A stretch of 64,000 nt of DNA, from positions 86,615-150,614 of the forward strand of contig NZ_JAIVFQ010000009.1 of the NCBI RefSeq assembly GCF_020829495.1, in the 5' to 3' direction. Both the position numbers and the translations under genes were made by a program. Source of the DNA: Nostoc favosum CHAB5714. Lineage in GTDB: Bacteria; Cyanobacteriota; Cyanobacteriia; Cyanobacteriales; Nostocaceae. Shown piece after piece: positions 26,206 through 35,366 of this stretch. The stretch's first letter is position 1. Each line of letters opens with the position of its first letter. The notes below the pieces were generated by a model that saw only the letters and a list, made by a program, of their open reading frames with translations, was not told the DNA's origin and did no database searches.

Positions 26206-28434
26206 TCTTACTTCTGACTTCGGAATTATGGCTTCTGGGTTGGCTTTTACTACTTGAGCGCGCGATCGCGGTTTGCCTGTGGCGATCGCATAATTAATCG
26301 CCAACAGCCACAGCCACAATCCCGGATTCCGGGGTTCTAACCAAAAACCTACCCGGTTCAAGAAGCGCCCGAACCACGGACTCAGCAAAGCACCAACCAG
26401 GGCATGACGACCGAAGTTGAAATAACTACCAAGCCATCTGAGCAAATCCCTTGGCCCAGCAAGTTCCCAAATCCATAAAAGCAAGGCAGGATTTTTGCTC
26501 GCTGCTTTGAGTGCTAGGCGGTTAAAGGTTAACCAATCACACCTATCTTTAATGAAGTTATCTGCTACTTCTTGGGGTTCGTCTGCTAACAGTCCAAAGA
26601 AGGTGTTGAGCATGGAGTTAATGCGCTGGGGTGGTAAAAATTTCCCAGTGGGTACCATCATGCCTTTGGAAAATAGCCAAGTGACGGAAACGTTGCTTTG
26701 GTAGGCGCGAATTTGGTTCAAGTGGCGGAAACTTAACAAGTCATGTTTGAGAGCAGTATCCAACAGGGTTGTTAAACGCTCTAAGTTGCGAACTAGCGAA
26801 CCAAAACCGGTGAAGACGAGGGGAGACTGGAGTGATGCTGCATCACCGATCGCAATCAATCGATCAAAGGCAACTGTGCGATCGCTACTTCCCACACTAA
26901 AATGCCCCGGTATATACCCAAATGTCGGCTTCTTCCACACCAATTTGTCCATATCGCACCTGCGATACTCTGGCAAAATCGTGAAAAAGTCCTCGTACAT
27001 CTCTAGCAAGGAACCGGGATTTTCAGCATTGACCTCATGGTAATGAAATAAATAAATCGTCAGTTCATCATCTGCCCCAGGAAACAGTTCCCAAATCAAC
27101 TGCCTTCCCCGCGAGATATCCCCATGACTGTAAAGAACGTCTCCATACTGGGAATCCCATACTTCCGGCTCAAATCCGCTCTCAATTGCCGCTCCCACCG
27201 TCGGACATACACTATCAAAAGCCCGACCACCATTTAATTGCCAAGCGATGGGGGACGCAGTTCCCATTGCATCTATTAGCAGTCGTCCACTTACTTGCTT
27301 CTCAACCTGACTGGGTAAGTGCTTGACTTTCAAAAGAACTTGTGATATATCAATATCTGCACGGATAAACTCTGTTTCATCCCAGATTTCACCGCCTGCC
27401 GCTTGCAGTTTTTGCCCACACATTTGGAGCCATTTTTCGGAATCTAAACCTAAATTTAGGACTGTGGGTGTGTGGAGGACGGGCGATCGCAGTTTGGATG
27501 GATTATTAGCATCAAAAAACTTATTGAATCCGTCTTTGTATTCCCTGGCAATGATGGTTTCTAACTCAGCGGGGGTGACTAAACCCAGGTTAACTAAGCT
27601 TTGAATCTCATCGCGGGAAATATTCCATTCTCGATTCATCCGCCCAAAAGGCATTCGTTCCAGCAGCAAGACTTTATATCCGAGTTTTGCCATCAGTGCT
27701 GCATGAATCGCGCCTAGTGCGCCACCGATGTAGATGATGTCGTAAGTAGGGGATGAGGGGGATGAGGAGGATGAGGAGGATGAGGGGGATGAGGAGGATA
27801 TTATTTTTCCATCTCCCTCATCTCCCCCTGCTCCCTCATCTCCCCCTGCTCCCTCATCTCCCCCTGCTCCCTCATCTCCCCCTGCTCCCTCATCTCCCCC
27901 TGCTCCCCTGTCCCCTTGACTGGAAAACACCACTTGACGCGGCTGCTGCGGATTCCGTACTCCTTCGCGCCATCGTTGTTCCCACCAGTAGGCACGCGTT
28001 AGATCGTATTCACCGTTGGGCATTTTCTGAAAATACTTGACGGTGAGGGGGTAAGCAGAGCCTAGTGCTGCAAATATTGATTGCTTAGATAAATCAATTG
28101 CTGGCGGTTCTGGGTAATGATGCTCAAAACGGCTTCTGATTTCTTTGGTTAGGCGTTGCAAAATCTGCCCCTCTTTGGGAAAGGGTTGTTCTGCCCAACG
28201 AAACACTTTTAGATAAGTAGTTCGTTGCACCGACCAGACAAATACCGAAAGTTCCGCAGGCAAGTTTCCCCAAAGAGCCACCCCAGCAGTTGTAGTAGCA
28301 CTGGGGATTTTGAGGCGAAAGCCTTCCGAGGTAAGCACTTTTTCTCCATTTCCGGGTTCAAAATCTGTTTGTAACCAGCTACGCACAGTTGCTATATCCG
28401 GAGTTGGAACTTCTAAATAAAGGATTTCTCTCAT
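26194..28434 (-). CDS. CruA/CruP-family FAD flavoprotein (lycopene cyclase family) with low-complexity insert
   Basis: 746 residues. An N-terminal domain (1-170) is followed by a GAGGDE/Ser-Pro insert (about 172-229) and then an FAD Rossmann domain from residue 231 (YDIIYIGGALGAIHAALM, LLLERMPFGRMNREWNISRD). The NREWNISR block, LLIDAMGTASPIAWQL and RLIAIGDAASLQSPLVFTGFG are typical of the CruA/CruP lycopene cyclase family; I think CruP is closer. Such proteins act in carotenoid metabolism on membranes or limit oxidative side products. AGGAAA precedes the ATG at 28434. The insert consists of five exact six-residue repeats encoded by 18-bp units; it splits two folded domains without breaking the frame. 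Confidence 0.8.
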   Translation of the reverse strand: MREILYLEVPTPDIATVRSWLQTDFEPGNGEKVLTSEGFRLKIPSATTTAGVALWGNLPAELSVFVWSVQRTTYLKVFRWAEQPFPKEGQILQRLTKEIRSRFEHHYPEPPAIDLSKQSIFAALGSAYPLTVKYFQKMPNGEYDLTRAYWWEQRWREGVRNPQQPRQVVFSSQGDRGAGGDEGAGGDEGAGGDEGAGGDEGAGGDEGDGKIISSSSPSSSSSSSSPSSPTYDIIYIGGALGAIHAALMAKLGYKVLLLERMPFGRMNREWNISRDEIQSLVNLGLVTPAELETIIAREYKDGFNKFFDANNPSKLRSPVLHTPTVLNLGLDSEKWLQMCGQKLQAAGGEIWDETEFIRADIDISQVLLKVKHLPSQVEKQVSGRLLIDAMGTASPIAWQLNGGRAFDSVCPTVGAAIESGFEPEVWDSQYGDVLYSHGDISRGRQLIWELFPGADDELTIYLFHYHEVNAENPGSLLEMYEDFFTILPEYRRCDMDKLVWKKPTFGYIPGHFSVGSSDRTVAFDRLIAIGDAASLQSPLVFTGFGSLVRNLERLTTLLDTALKHDLLSFRHLNQIRAYQSNVSVTWLFSKGMMVPTGKFLPPQRINSMLNTFFGLLADEPQEVADNFIKDRCDWLTFNRLALKAASKNPALLLWIWELAGPRDLLRWLGSYFNFGRHALVGALLSPWFGRFLNRVGFWLEPRNPGLWLWLLAINYAIATGKPRSRAQVVKANPEAIIPKSEVRISH
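27735..27912 (-). repeat. In-frame STRR composite inside the CruP-like gene
   Basis: Read on the coding strand: a G-rich arm of 18-bp units (GGAGCAGGGGGAGATGAG type, about five copies), a short spacer near 27810, then a C-rich arm of TCCTCCTCATCCCC-type units. The arms are roughly complementary. Length is a multiple of three in effect, because the frame is kept. Confidence 0.85.
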
Positions 28435-28594
28435 GTTTTCCTGACATCTCCGATCAATCTACTCACTAAGACAGATTTTATGAAGGCACAAAGTAAGGTA
28501 AACTCCGCCCTATTACTTTCGTAAAGATTCAGTGAAGAAATTTTAAGAATTTGTCAAATTTATTGTTCATTTTGTATTTCTGTAAACCCACGCC

Positions 28595-28828
28595 ATGAAT
28601 TATCCCATTCCAGACAGTCCCCAGGAAATTGTTGCCCTACGACAACAGCCGATTGATGAAGAACTAGTTGCCAGTGCGATCGCTGGATTAATTAAAATTG
28701 TCCGCGCTCAGGGTCAATCTTTGGAAGAATTAACCGCTCAGTTGCTAGCAGAAGATCCACTGCTGGATCAGCAACAACGTCGCTGGTTGAGCCAATTAGT
28801 TGCTCAATCCTGGGAAAAGTTCTCTTAG
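28595..28828 (+). CDS. Small conserved cyanobacterial protein, function unknown
   Basis: 77 residues, wholly helical in appearance, with no signal peptide or membrane segment. Landmarks are the PIPDSPQEIVALRQQPIDEE opening, SLEELTAQLLAEDPLLD and a WLSQLVAQSWEKF ending. The protein type is familiar from cyanobacterial genomes but has no assigned role. It is divergent from the CruP-like gene (160-base gap). Confidence 0.7.
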   Translation: MNYPIPDSPQEIVALRQQPIDEELVASAIAGLIKIVRAQGQSLEELTAQLLAEDPLLDQQQRRWLSQLVAQSWEKFS

Positions 28829-29628
28829 AATTTGGCGATCGACGATTTGGTCGCAGCATGAGATTTATAGATTTGCATCTAAATATTGAAATATTGGCGA
28901 TCGCTTTTTAGGTTTCAGCATAACAGCTTGACATCAGCAGTGTGAGCAGTTTGTAAAAATAGCAGAACCCCATATTAGCTGGTTTTGCTGATTTAATATC
29001 ACTATACTTTTTTTAAAGGTTATTAAAAAATATGTAGTTAAAAATAGTGTATGTGACAAACAAGTACAATACAGTATAGAAAAATTTTTATACAATTTTT
29101 TGTGTGAGCAACACACCATATCTTGACATCTCTTCTATATTTAAGGATTCCAAAAAGATTTAACGATCAAATCATCGGGTATGCCAAACAAAATTTCAAA
29201 ATTAAAACTAAGAGTCTGTCAAGGAATAATTGACGAATAAATTCTCTGTAGAGACGGCGATTTATCGCGTTTCTCTAACCATCAAAATAGATTTGACAGA
29301 CCACTACACTAGTACAGGTAGGTGGAAATAAGCCACCTAGTTGAAATCGCTAAAAATACTACAATGTATGTGTTTTTTACTTTTGTATTGTATTGTTGTA
29401 CTAGGTGATAATTAAAGCATTAATTATCTTGCTCGTTATAGTTAATGTTCAGGTAAACCGTAGAGTTACTAGATACTGAGCATAGATTAATACAGTTTAA
29501 ATCTGCACTGAAATTGGAAATAATTATTTTTAAGTTTGAAATTAGTTTTAAAAACGCATTTTAATTTAGGGAATAATTTGTCTAATCCTGTTATAAAAAC
29601 ATAGATTTAAATTAAGGGTAAATCTACT
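28829..29628. other. AT-rich leader of the VWA-dynamin cassette
   Basis: 800 bases without a gene. It holds a palindromic element (29215-29300) and AT-rich sequence up to the cassette. The minus-strand frame at 28934-29119 has no features. Confidence 0.5.
29215..29300. repeat. Nested palindromic element with TCTGTCAA ends
   Basis: TCTGTCAA (29215-29222) and TTGACAGA (29293-29300) enclose an inner imperfect stem of the AGAGACG-CGAT-ATCGCG-TTCTC type, related to the palindrome at 36639-36656. Confidence 0.6.
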
Positions 29629-30264
29629 ATGTCAGAAAAGCATAACTTAGAAAAACGGGACTACACATTAATCATTGATAAAAGTGGGAGTATGTCAGAT
29701 CCTGACAATGGTTTAGAAGGTAGTAAAAGCCGTTGGGACGTAATGCAAGAATCGACACTTGCTTTAGCTCGGAAATGCGAAAAATACGATCCTGATGGTA
29801 TTACTATATATATATTCTCAAATAAGTTTAAGCGTTTTGAAAATGTTACTGCCAGCAAGGTTAAACAAATATTTAAAGAAAACGAACCTTCAGGTCGTAC
29901 CAACCTAGCAAGTGTTTTGCAAGATGCTTTACAAAACTACTTTCAGAGAAAGGCAAAGGGACAAGCAAAAGCAAATGGAGAAACAATATTAGTTGTTACT
30001 GATGGAGAAGCAGACGAGCAGTTTGAAGTAATTAAAGTAATTGTAGAAGCGACCAAACAAATAGATAGACCTGAAGAGTTAGCTATCTCCTTTATTCAAA
30101 TAGGTAACGATCAATCTGCAACCAGATTTCTTAAATTTTTGGATGATAGTTTAGAAGAAAAAGCCGAAGCTAAGTATGACATTGTAGATACAGTTACAAT
30201 TGAAGATATTGAAGAAGGAAATTTAACATTTGAACAAGTGTTATTGAATGCAATTATTGATTAA
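29629..30264 (+). CDS. VWA-domain protein, partner of the dynamin-like GTPase
   Basis: 211 residues, essentially one von Willebrand A domain. The MIDAS site is complete: DKSGSMS (Asp17, Ser19, Ser21), Thr91 in SGRTNLASVL, and Asp125 in VVTDGEAD, so it should bind a divalent cation and a protein ligand. No signal peptide or membrane helix is present, so it works in the cytosol. The acidic C-terminus (IEDIEEGNLTFEQVLL) is typical of small bacterial VWA proteins. The gene for the dynamin-like GTPase starts 16 bases after its stop. Base composition is AT-rich compared with the metabolic genes around, which suggests acquisition. Confidence 0.88.
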   Translation: MSEKHNLEKRDYTLIIDKSGSMSDPDNGLEGSKSRWDVMQESTLALARKCEKYDPDGITIYIFSNKFKRFENVTASKVKQIFKENEPSGRTNLASVLQDALQNYFQRKAKGQAKANGETILVVTDGEADEQFEVIKVIVEATKQIDRPEELAISFIQIGNDQSATRFLKFLDDSLEEKAEAKYDIVDTVTIEDIEEGNLTFEQVLLNAIID

Positions 30265-30280
30265 AAAAAGAGGATTGTTT

Positions 30281-32509
30281 ATGGAAAATATTGAAAAAAA
30301 TCTCGAAGATTATCTTAAAGGTTATTCTCAATATAAATTAGATGAAAAAAAATTAGTAGATTCTGAAATATTAGAAAAATCAGAAAGTTATGAAATTAAA
30401 TCTAGTAATAGATTTCTCACTATAATATCGCAATTTAAAAAAATATTTGATGGGTACGATAAAGTCTTACCTTATCTACATCTTGATGAAAATACAAAAC
30501 TATCTCTAGAAAAAAAAAGAGACTGGATTCATAGACTTGAACAAGAAGATTTTCCTGTGGCTTTTCTCGGTTCCTTTTCAGCAGGAAAATCAACCATTAT
30601 TAATGGAATTTTAGATAGAGACTTACTTCCCGAAAAAATTCAATCAACTACAGCCTTTCCAACAATCATACGGAAAGGAAGCAAAGATTTAGTAGTGATT
30701 TATTATATAGATGAAAACGCTAAAGTATCTCTCTGGAATCAGTTATGCAATGAAATAGGCATTAAAATTGATAAAAATCTTAATAAAGAATCCGATTTGG
30801 AAGATATATCTGAGCATTTAAAACGAATTAAAGAAATGGTTTCCGAATATGAAAAAGTAAATAATCAAATAGATTCCAAACCATTAAAAACGCTTGAAAA
30901 CCTTTTTACAGGATGGCATAATGATAAATATAAAATCTTAAAAAAAAGTATAGAACTTTCGGAATTAAAAAACTATGTTGAGGGACATGAAGATTCTCTT
31001 TTTATAGATAGAATAGAAGTCAATCTTGAGAAACTAGAGGTTCCTGAAAATATTGTTTTAGTTGATCTTCCTGGATTGAATGTAGCAAATCAACGTCATA
31101 TACAATTTACAAAAGAATATATTCAAGAAAAAGCTAAAGCTTTTGTAGTCTGCATGAAACCTTTTCAATTACTTGAAGGACAAGAGATAATTTTCCTTGA
31201 AGAAACGAATAGGACTAATCCTACAATCTTACAAAGATCATTTTGGGTTATTAATCAGTGGGATAGATTAAACCAAAATCAAAAAATTGAAGAGGAGGGT
31301 AACTTTTTTCAGAAAATACAACAATATAATTTAACTATCACTCGTGAAAGATTCTTCAAAACTTCAGCGCTAAATTACCTGCTTCTGGCTTGTATTGCAA
31401 ACGAAACGATTAATCAAACAGATAAGCTGAAAAGCGAGATTAGTAATTTAGACTTAATCAAAATAACACAAACAAATGCAGATAAAATATCCTCAGAAGA
31501 AGCAAAAAAATTATTAGAGCATCAAGAAATAAAGGCCTTCTCATATTTTAGATATGCATTGTTAGATTATTTAGATAATCAAGCAAAAGATGAATTTCTG
31601 ACAAATGCAAAAAGTGAACTTTTGCAAGTAATAGTAATTTTGAAAAAGCATTTAGAAGTTTTCGATGATTGGTATAAAGATGATAATGATAGAACAAGAG
31701 AAATTCACACTATAGAAGTCACAAGACAATCAGATATTTTTGTTAAATGCCTAAAACAGAAAATTCAAGAGTTTAGCTTTCATGTACGTGACTCGCTTAA
31801 AATCGATTTTTGGAATAATGAACACACAATTGAAGTAGAAAAAGAAATTAATAGAAGAATTTCACAACTCAATAAAGAAGAGCTAAAAGACAAATTACAG
31901 TCAGGCGATTACATAAAAGTATTTTATGACAGATTCCTACCCATAGTTGAAGAAACGATAAAAATTCATGTTATTTTAAAAGAAAAATTAGTATTTGCTA
32001 TTGAAGCATTTTTTGTTCAACGTCTAAATAAACTTCTTTTAGAGCTTAAAGATGTAAACAAGGATTACTTACCAGAAAGAATACTAAATAATTTAGAAAA
32101 TTTGCTAAGTAAGAGAGATATCGAAATGCGATTAAACGGTCTGGTAGATTACTTGTTTTTTAACTATAACGATGAATTAAATAGAATAAGTAAAAACCTC
32201 AGACAATCTCAGGATATTAGTTTAGAAAAGATTGTTATCGATGGATTAGAAGAATATAAAAACATATTAATTAATTTCATTAGTAATTTAAAAGAAGATA
32301 TAAATAAATATGTTAAATTCAGTGTCAAAAATCATACCGAGTATTTAGAAAGAGAATTATTGGGACTCTTAGAAGAAGAAAAAGAACATATAATTTTTCA
32401 AATTAGTCAAAAAGTCAACACATCAGAAGCTATTAAGTTTGAACAAAATAAAAGCGATATAATAAAGGACACCTATAGCACCATCAAGAGTATAAGTAAC
32501 GAGCTATAA
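30281..32509 (+). CDS. Bacterial dynamin-like GTPase
   Basis: 742 residues from the ATG at 30281 (ribosome site AAAAGAGGA at 30266-30274); the earlier TTG in frame overlaps the VWA gene and is unlikely. GTPase motifs: P-loop GSFSAGKS (97-104), switch I threonines near 123-124 (STTAFPT), G3 DLPGL (262-266) and G4 NQWD (325-328). The FSAGKS form is characteristic of bacterial dynamins. Between G2 and G3 sits a Lys/Glu-rich insertion. After the GTPase (to about 430) the protein is almost all long charged helices, the stalk-like bundle of the family, with no evident transmembrane pair, so membrane contact, if any, must be peripheral. Bacterial dynamins remodel membranes or act in phage defence; function here is inferred. 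The codons are strongly AT-biased. Confidence 0.9.
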   Translation: MENIEKNLEDYLKGYSQYKLDEKKLVDSEILEKSESYEIKSSNRFLTIISQFKKIFDGYDKVLPYLHLDENTKLSLEKKRDWIHRLEQEDFPVAFLGSFSAGKSTIINGILDRDLLPEKIQSTTAFPTIIRKGSKDLVVIYYIDENAKVSLWNQLCNEIGIKIDKNLNKESDLEDISEHLKRIKEMVSEYEKVNNQIDSKPLKTLENLFTGWHNDKYKILKKSIELSELKNYVEGHEDSLFIDRIEVNLEKLEVPENIVLVDLPGLNVANQRHIQFTKEYIQEKAKAFVVCMKPFQLLEGQEIIFLEETNRTNPTILQRSFWVINQWDRLNQNQKIEEEGNFFQKIQQYNLTITRERFFKTSALNYLLLACIANETINQTDKLKSEISNLDLIKITQTNADKISSEEAKKLLEHQEIKAFSYFRYALLDYLDNQAKDEFLTNAKSELLQVIVILKKHLEVFDDWYKDDNDRTREIHTIEVTRQSDIFVKCLKQKIQEFSFHVRDSLKIDFWNNEHTIEVEKEINRRISQLNKEELKDKLQSGDYIKVFYDRFLPIVEETIKIHVILKEKLVFAIEAFFVQRLNKLLLELKDVNKDYLPERILNNLENLLSKRDIEMRLNGLVDYLFFNYNDELNRISKNLRQSQDISLEKIVIDGLEEYKNILINFISNLKEDINKYVKFSVKNHTEYLERELLGLLEEEKEHIIFQISQKVNTSEAIKFEQNKSDIIKDTYSTIKSISNEL

Positions 32510-32562
32510 ATCAAGGGGCAACAAATATTATGTTGCCGATGTGAAAGAATAGTTAAAGCGTC

Positions 32563-32665
32563 ATAGAGCAATCCTATTTGATTTGTGAGAATTGAAAGCC
32601 ACAGATCCCCGACTTCTCAAACAAGTCGGGGATCTGATCTCACGAATCATTTAGGATTGCTCTAT
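32563..32665. repeat. Nested palindromic element downstream of the dynamin gene
   Basis: Outer ends ATAGAGCAATCCTA (32563-32576) and TAGGATTGCTCTAT (32652-32665) with further pairing TGATT/AATCA and TGAGA/TCTCA; inner perfect 13-bp stem AGATCCCCGACTT / AAGTCGGGGATCT (32603-32635). The inner stem could also act as a terminator for the cassette. Confidence 0.75.
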
Positions 32666-32726
32666 TGTTGCGCGATCGCCTCCCATTTTCATTAAAAAGT
32701 GTAAAGTTTATTTACACCATACAGTG

Positions 32727-34424
32727 TTATTTATCAACTAGAAGCTTTCCCGCCGCCTCCGCTTGGGAGTGCAATAACAAACCATATTCCAATCCTTCCA
32801 CCACTGCTTGATAGGAAGCCTCCAAAATATTGGTAGAAACTCCTACCGTTGTCCAGCGTTGACGACCATTGCCCGACTCTACCAACACACGGGTTTTCGC
32901 CGCAGTGCCCGTATGTCCGTTGAGAATCCGCACTTTGTAATCTGTCAAATCAAAGGTTGCTATTTGGGGATAAAAGTTCACCAAAGCCTTGCGTAAAGCC
33001 GCATCCAAAGCTGCCACTGGGCCATTACCTTCCGCCGCCTCCAGAATATTTTTCCCATCAACAGCGAGTTTAACTGTAGCTAAGGCATTGCTAGTTTCTT
33101 TCCCCTCAATCAAGTCACAGTGGACTTGAAAACCTTTGACTTCAAAAAATTTCTGGCGACCTCCCAAAGCTTCGTGCATCAGTAGCGCAAAACTAGCCTC
33201 TGCTGCTTCAAATTGAAATCCTTCACTCTCCAAATCTTTGAGGCGCTGGAGAATTTGCTTGGCTTCTGCCTTCAGTTGATCCAGGTCAATGCCAAAACTG
33301 CGGGCTTTAGCTAAAACATTGCTAAGTCCAGACTGTTCAGAAATCACGATGCGGCGATGATTACCGACTTGTTCCGGCTGAATATGTTCGTAAGTCAGGG
33401 GATTACGTTCCACCGCTGATACATGAATACCGCCTTTGTGGGCAAAAGCCGAAAGTCCTACAAAGGGAGCGTGTTCATCTGGCGCGAGGTTGACCACCTC
33501 ACTAATAAAACGACTAGCTTCTGTAAGTTGTGTTAGCTGGTCTTCTGTGATACAACTGTAACCCAGCTTCAATTGTAAATTGGGAATTAACGAACAGAGG
33601 TTAGCATTACCGCAACGTTCACCGTAACCGTTAATTGTCCCCTGTACCATCTTTGCCCCTGCCATCACGGCGGCTATTGCGTTAGCAACCGCCATTTCCG
33701 AATCGTTATGAGTATGAATTCCAATTTGGGGCATTGGGCATTGGGCATTGGGCATTGGTGATTGGGAAGAATCATTCCCCATTCCCCATTCCCCATTCCC
33801 CATTCCCCATTCCCCAGTCACCTTTACCACATCTTGAACAATTTGGCTAATTTCATGGGGTAAAGTGCCACCATTGGTATCACAAAGAACTAGCCATTCA
33901 GCACCAGATGCGATCGCAGCCTCTAATGTCTGTAAAGCATAATCCCGATTGTGCTTGTAACCATCAAACCAATGTTCGGCATCGTAGATAATGCGACGCC
34001 CTTGAGAACGGAGGTACTCAATCGTGTCGCGGATCATTGCCAAATTTTCTTCTAATGTCGTCTTGAGGCTTGTTGTGACATGTAAATCCCAAGACTTGCC
34101 AAAAATCGTTACCCAGCGAGTTCCCGCAGCTAAAATATCCTGTAGCATCGGTTCGGTTGCGGCAGTGGAATTAGGGCGTCGAGTCGAACAAAAAGCCACA
34201 ATTTCAGCTTGTTTGAGTGGATCTTCTTGGAGTTGCCAGAAAAATTGTACATCCTTGGGATTGGCACCAGGCCAACCGCCTTCAATAAAGGGAATTCCCA
34301 GTTGATCAAGTCTACGAGCAATGCGTAACTTATCTTCTATCGATACTGATAGCCCCTCGCGCTGAGTGCCATCTCGTAATGTAGTGTCATAGAGCCAAAG
34401 TTGAGGTGAAGAATTTGTGGTCAT
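32727..34424 (-). CDS. cimA: (R)-citramalate synthase with STRR insert
   Basis: 565 residues from the ATG at 34424 (MTTNSSPQLWLYDTTLRDGT); a TTG 14 codons upstream is less likely. DTTLRDGTQREG, the IGIHTHND metal site (His-x-His), NGYGERCGNANL and the C-terminal regulatory domain with TTVGVSTNILEASYQA place it in the citramalate synthase branch of the isopropylmalate synthase superfamily (TIGR00977). It condenses acetyl-CoA with pyruvate, giving an isoleucine precursor without threonine. Directly before the metal-binding strand there is a 31-residue insert rich in G-E-W-G-M and P-M-P-N-A, encoded by heptamer repeats (33728-33826). The ferredoxin gene is divergent, 75 bases away. Confidence 0.92.
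   Translation of the reverse strand: MTTNSSPQLWLYDTTLRDGTQREGLSVSIEDKLRIARRLDQLGIPFIEGGWPGANPKDVQFFWQLQEDPLKQAEIVAFCSTRRPNSTAATEPMLQDILAAGTRWVTIFGKSWDLHVTTSLKTTLEENLAMIRDTIEYLRSQGRRIIYDAEHWFDGYKHNRDYALQTLEAAIASGAEWLVLCDTNGGTLPHEISQIVQDVVKVTGEWGMGNGEWGMGNDSSQSPMPNAQCPMPQIGIHTHNDSEMAVANAIAAVMAGAKMVQGTINGYGERCGNANLCSLIPNLQLKLGYSCITEDQLTQLTEASRFISEVVNLAPDEHAPFVGLSAFAHKGGIHVSAVERNPLTYEHIQPEQVGNHRRIVISEQSGLSNVLAKARSFGIDLDQLKAEAKQILQRLKDLESEGFQFEAAEASFALLMHEALGGRQKFFEVKGFQVHCDLIEGKETSNALATVKLAVDGKNILEAAEGNGPVAALDAALRKALVNFYPQIATFDLTDYKVRILNGHTGTAAKTRVLVESGNGRQRWTTVGVSTNILEASYQAVVEGLEYGLLLHSQAEAAGKLLVDK
33728..33826 (-). repeat. In-frame STRR composite inside cimA
   Basis: On the coding strand: GGGGAATG-type units, a spacer of about 15 bases, then CCAATGC-type units. 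It encodes about 31 residues inserted just before the IGIHTHND metal site. Same G-rich arm, spacer, C-rich arm order as in the CruP-like and thiO genes, but built from a different heptamer. Confidence 0.85.
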
Positions 34425-34499
34425 AAAACTGGGACCGACGAGACAACTTTCGAGGCAATGTGTCAATATACAACAAAACGCCAGTTTGGCAATTAAAAA

Positions 34500-34838
34500 A
34501 TGCCTAAGGTACTAGCTCAAGGTAAAACAGTTGAGTGCGTAAGCAAAAGCAATCTCCGAACAATTTTGCTGCAAAATGGTATTGACCTCTACAATGACGG
34601 TGCTAAGGTAATCAACTGTCGGGGCATTGGCAGTTGCGGAACTTGCGCGGTTAAGGTAGAGGGCGAAGTATCAGCAGCGAATTGGCGTGATCGAGCACGG
34701 CGTTCGTTTCCTCCCCATTCTCCTACAACAGACTTGCGTTTAGCCTGTCAAACTCTGGTTTTAGGCGATGTGAAAGTGACAAAGTTTGATGGATTTTGGG
34801 GACAAGGTTCTCGAATAGTGTGGACACCAAAAGGTTAA
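34500..34838 (+). CDS. Plant-type 2Fe-2S ferredoxin
   Basis: 112 residues. Cluster ligands are Cys40, Cys46 and Cys49 (CRGIGSCGTC, C-x5-C-x2-C) and Cys83 (LACQ), so the first spacing is one residue longer than in photosynthetic PetF (C-x4-C). The C-terminal part (VTKFDGFWGQGSRIVWTPKG) is longer than PetF. This suggests a specialised electron carrier, not the main photosynthetic ferredoxin; the partner is unknown. The gene has a membrane protein gene 16 bases after it on the same strand, making an operon likely. Confidence 0.85.
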   Translation: MPKVLAQGKTVECVSKSNLRTILLQNGIDLYNDGAKVINCRGIGSCGTCAVKVEGEVSAANWRDRARRSFPPHSPTTDLRLACQTLVLGDVKVTKFDGFWGQGSRIVWTPKG

Positions 34839-34854
34839 AAAGGAGTAAGACAAG

Positions 34855-35253
34855 ATGGGTAGATGGACACCCTTAATTTTAATGGCTGGAGGTTTGGCCA
34901 TTCTGCTTGGTACATTACTGGGCATCAACTTTCCGATGGGCGTACAAAGCGCTAACAATCCCAGTGACAAAAAATCACAAGTCCTCCCAGCTAATATCAA
35001 TGTTAATAGCAGTGCTGGCAGCAAGAATGAAGAAACTGCAACTGAAGGAAATGAAACTACTGAAACAAACCAAAACAGACGCACTATTGTAGCCCCAAGA
35101 CCTGACAACAGGAGCAGCGTTGCCCAGAATCCTTCTGATGACTCAACATCACCTGCTGACACTACAACAGACGGCAATACAGATTCTTCACAAACAAATA
35201 CGCCATCTGGCGATACAAATCAAGGCAACGAACCAATTCGCGCCTTGTGGTAA
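34855..35253 (+). CDS. Membrane-anchored low-complexity protein
   Basis: 132 residues. One N-terminal transmembrane helix (residues about 6-24, PLILMAGGLAILLGTLLGI) then a disordered region of Asn, Ser, Thr, Asp and Gln to the end. There is no recognisable domain. AAAAAGGAG lies upstream of the ATG at 34855. It follows the ferredoxin gene by 16 bases and is followed by an STRR. Function is unknown; a tether or surface spacer would fit. Confidence 0.6.
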   Translation: MGRWTPLILMAGGLAILLGTLLGINFPMGVQSANNPSDKKSQVLPANINVNSSAGSKNEETATEGNETTETNQNRRTIVAPRPDNRSSVAQNPSDDSTSPADTTTDGNTDSSQTNTPSGDTNQGNEPIRALW

Positions 35254-35271
35254 CGATAGATCCGTCTATAG

Positions 35272-35366
35272 TTACGAGTTATAAGTTATAAGTTATGAGT
35301 TATGAGTTATTAGTTATGTACTAATGACTAATGACTAATGACTAGTGACTAATGACTAATGACTAG
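35272..35366. repeat. STRR arrays (TTATGAG and TGACTAA types)
   Basis: Two heptamer families in tandem fill the gap; the second reaches into the downstream gene and provides its ATG at 35359. Confidence 0.85.

Noticed and set aside
35265..35358. TPP riboswitch before thiO/thiG
   Set aside because: The region is STRR; the conserved CUGAGA-type core was not found.
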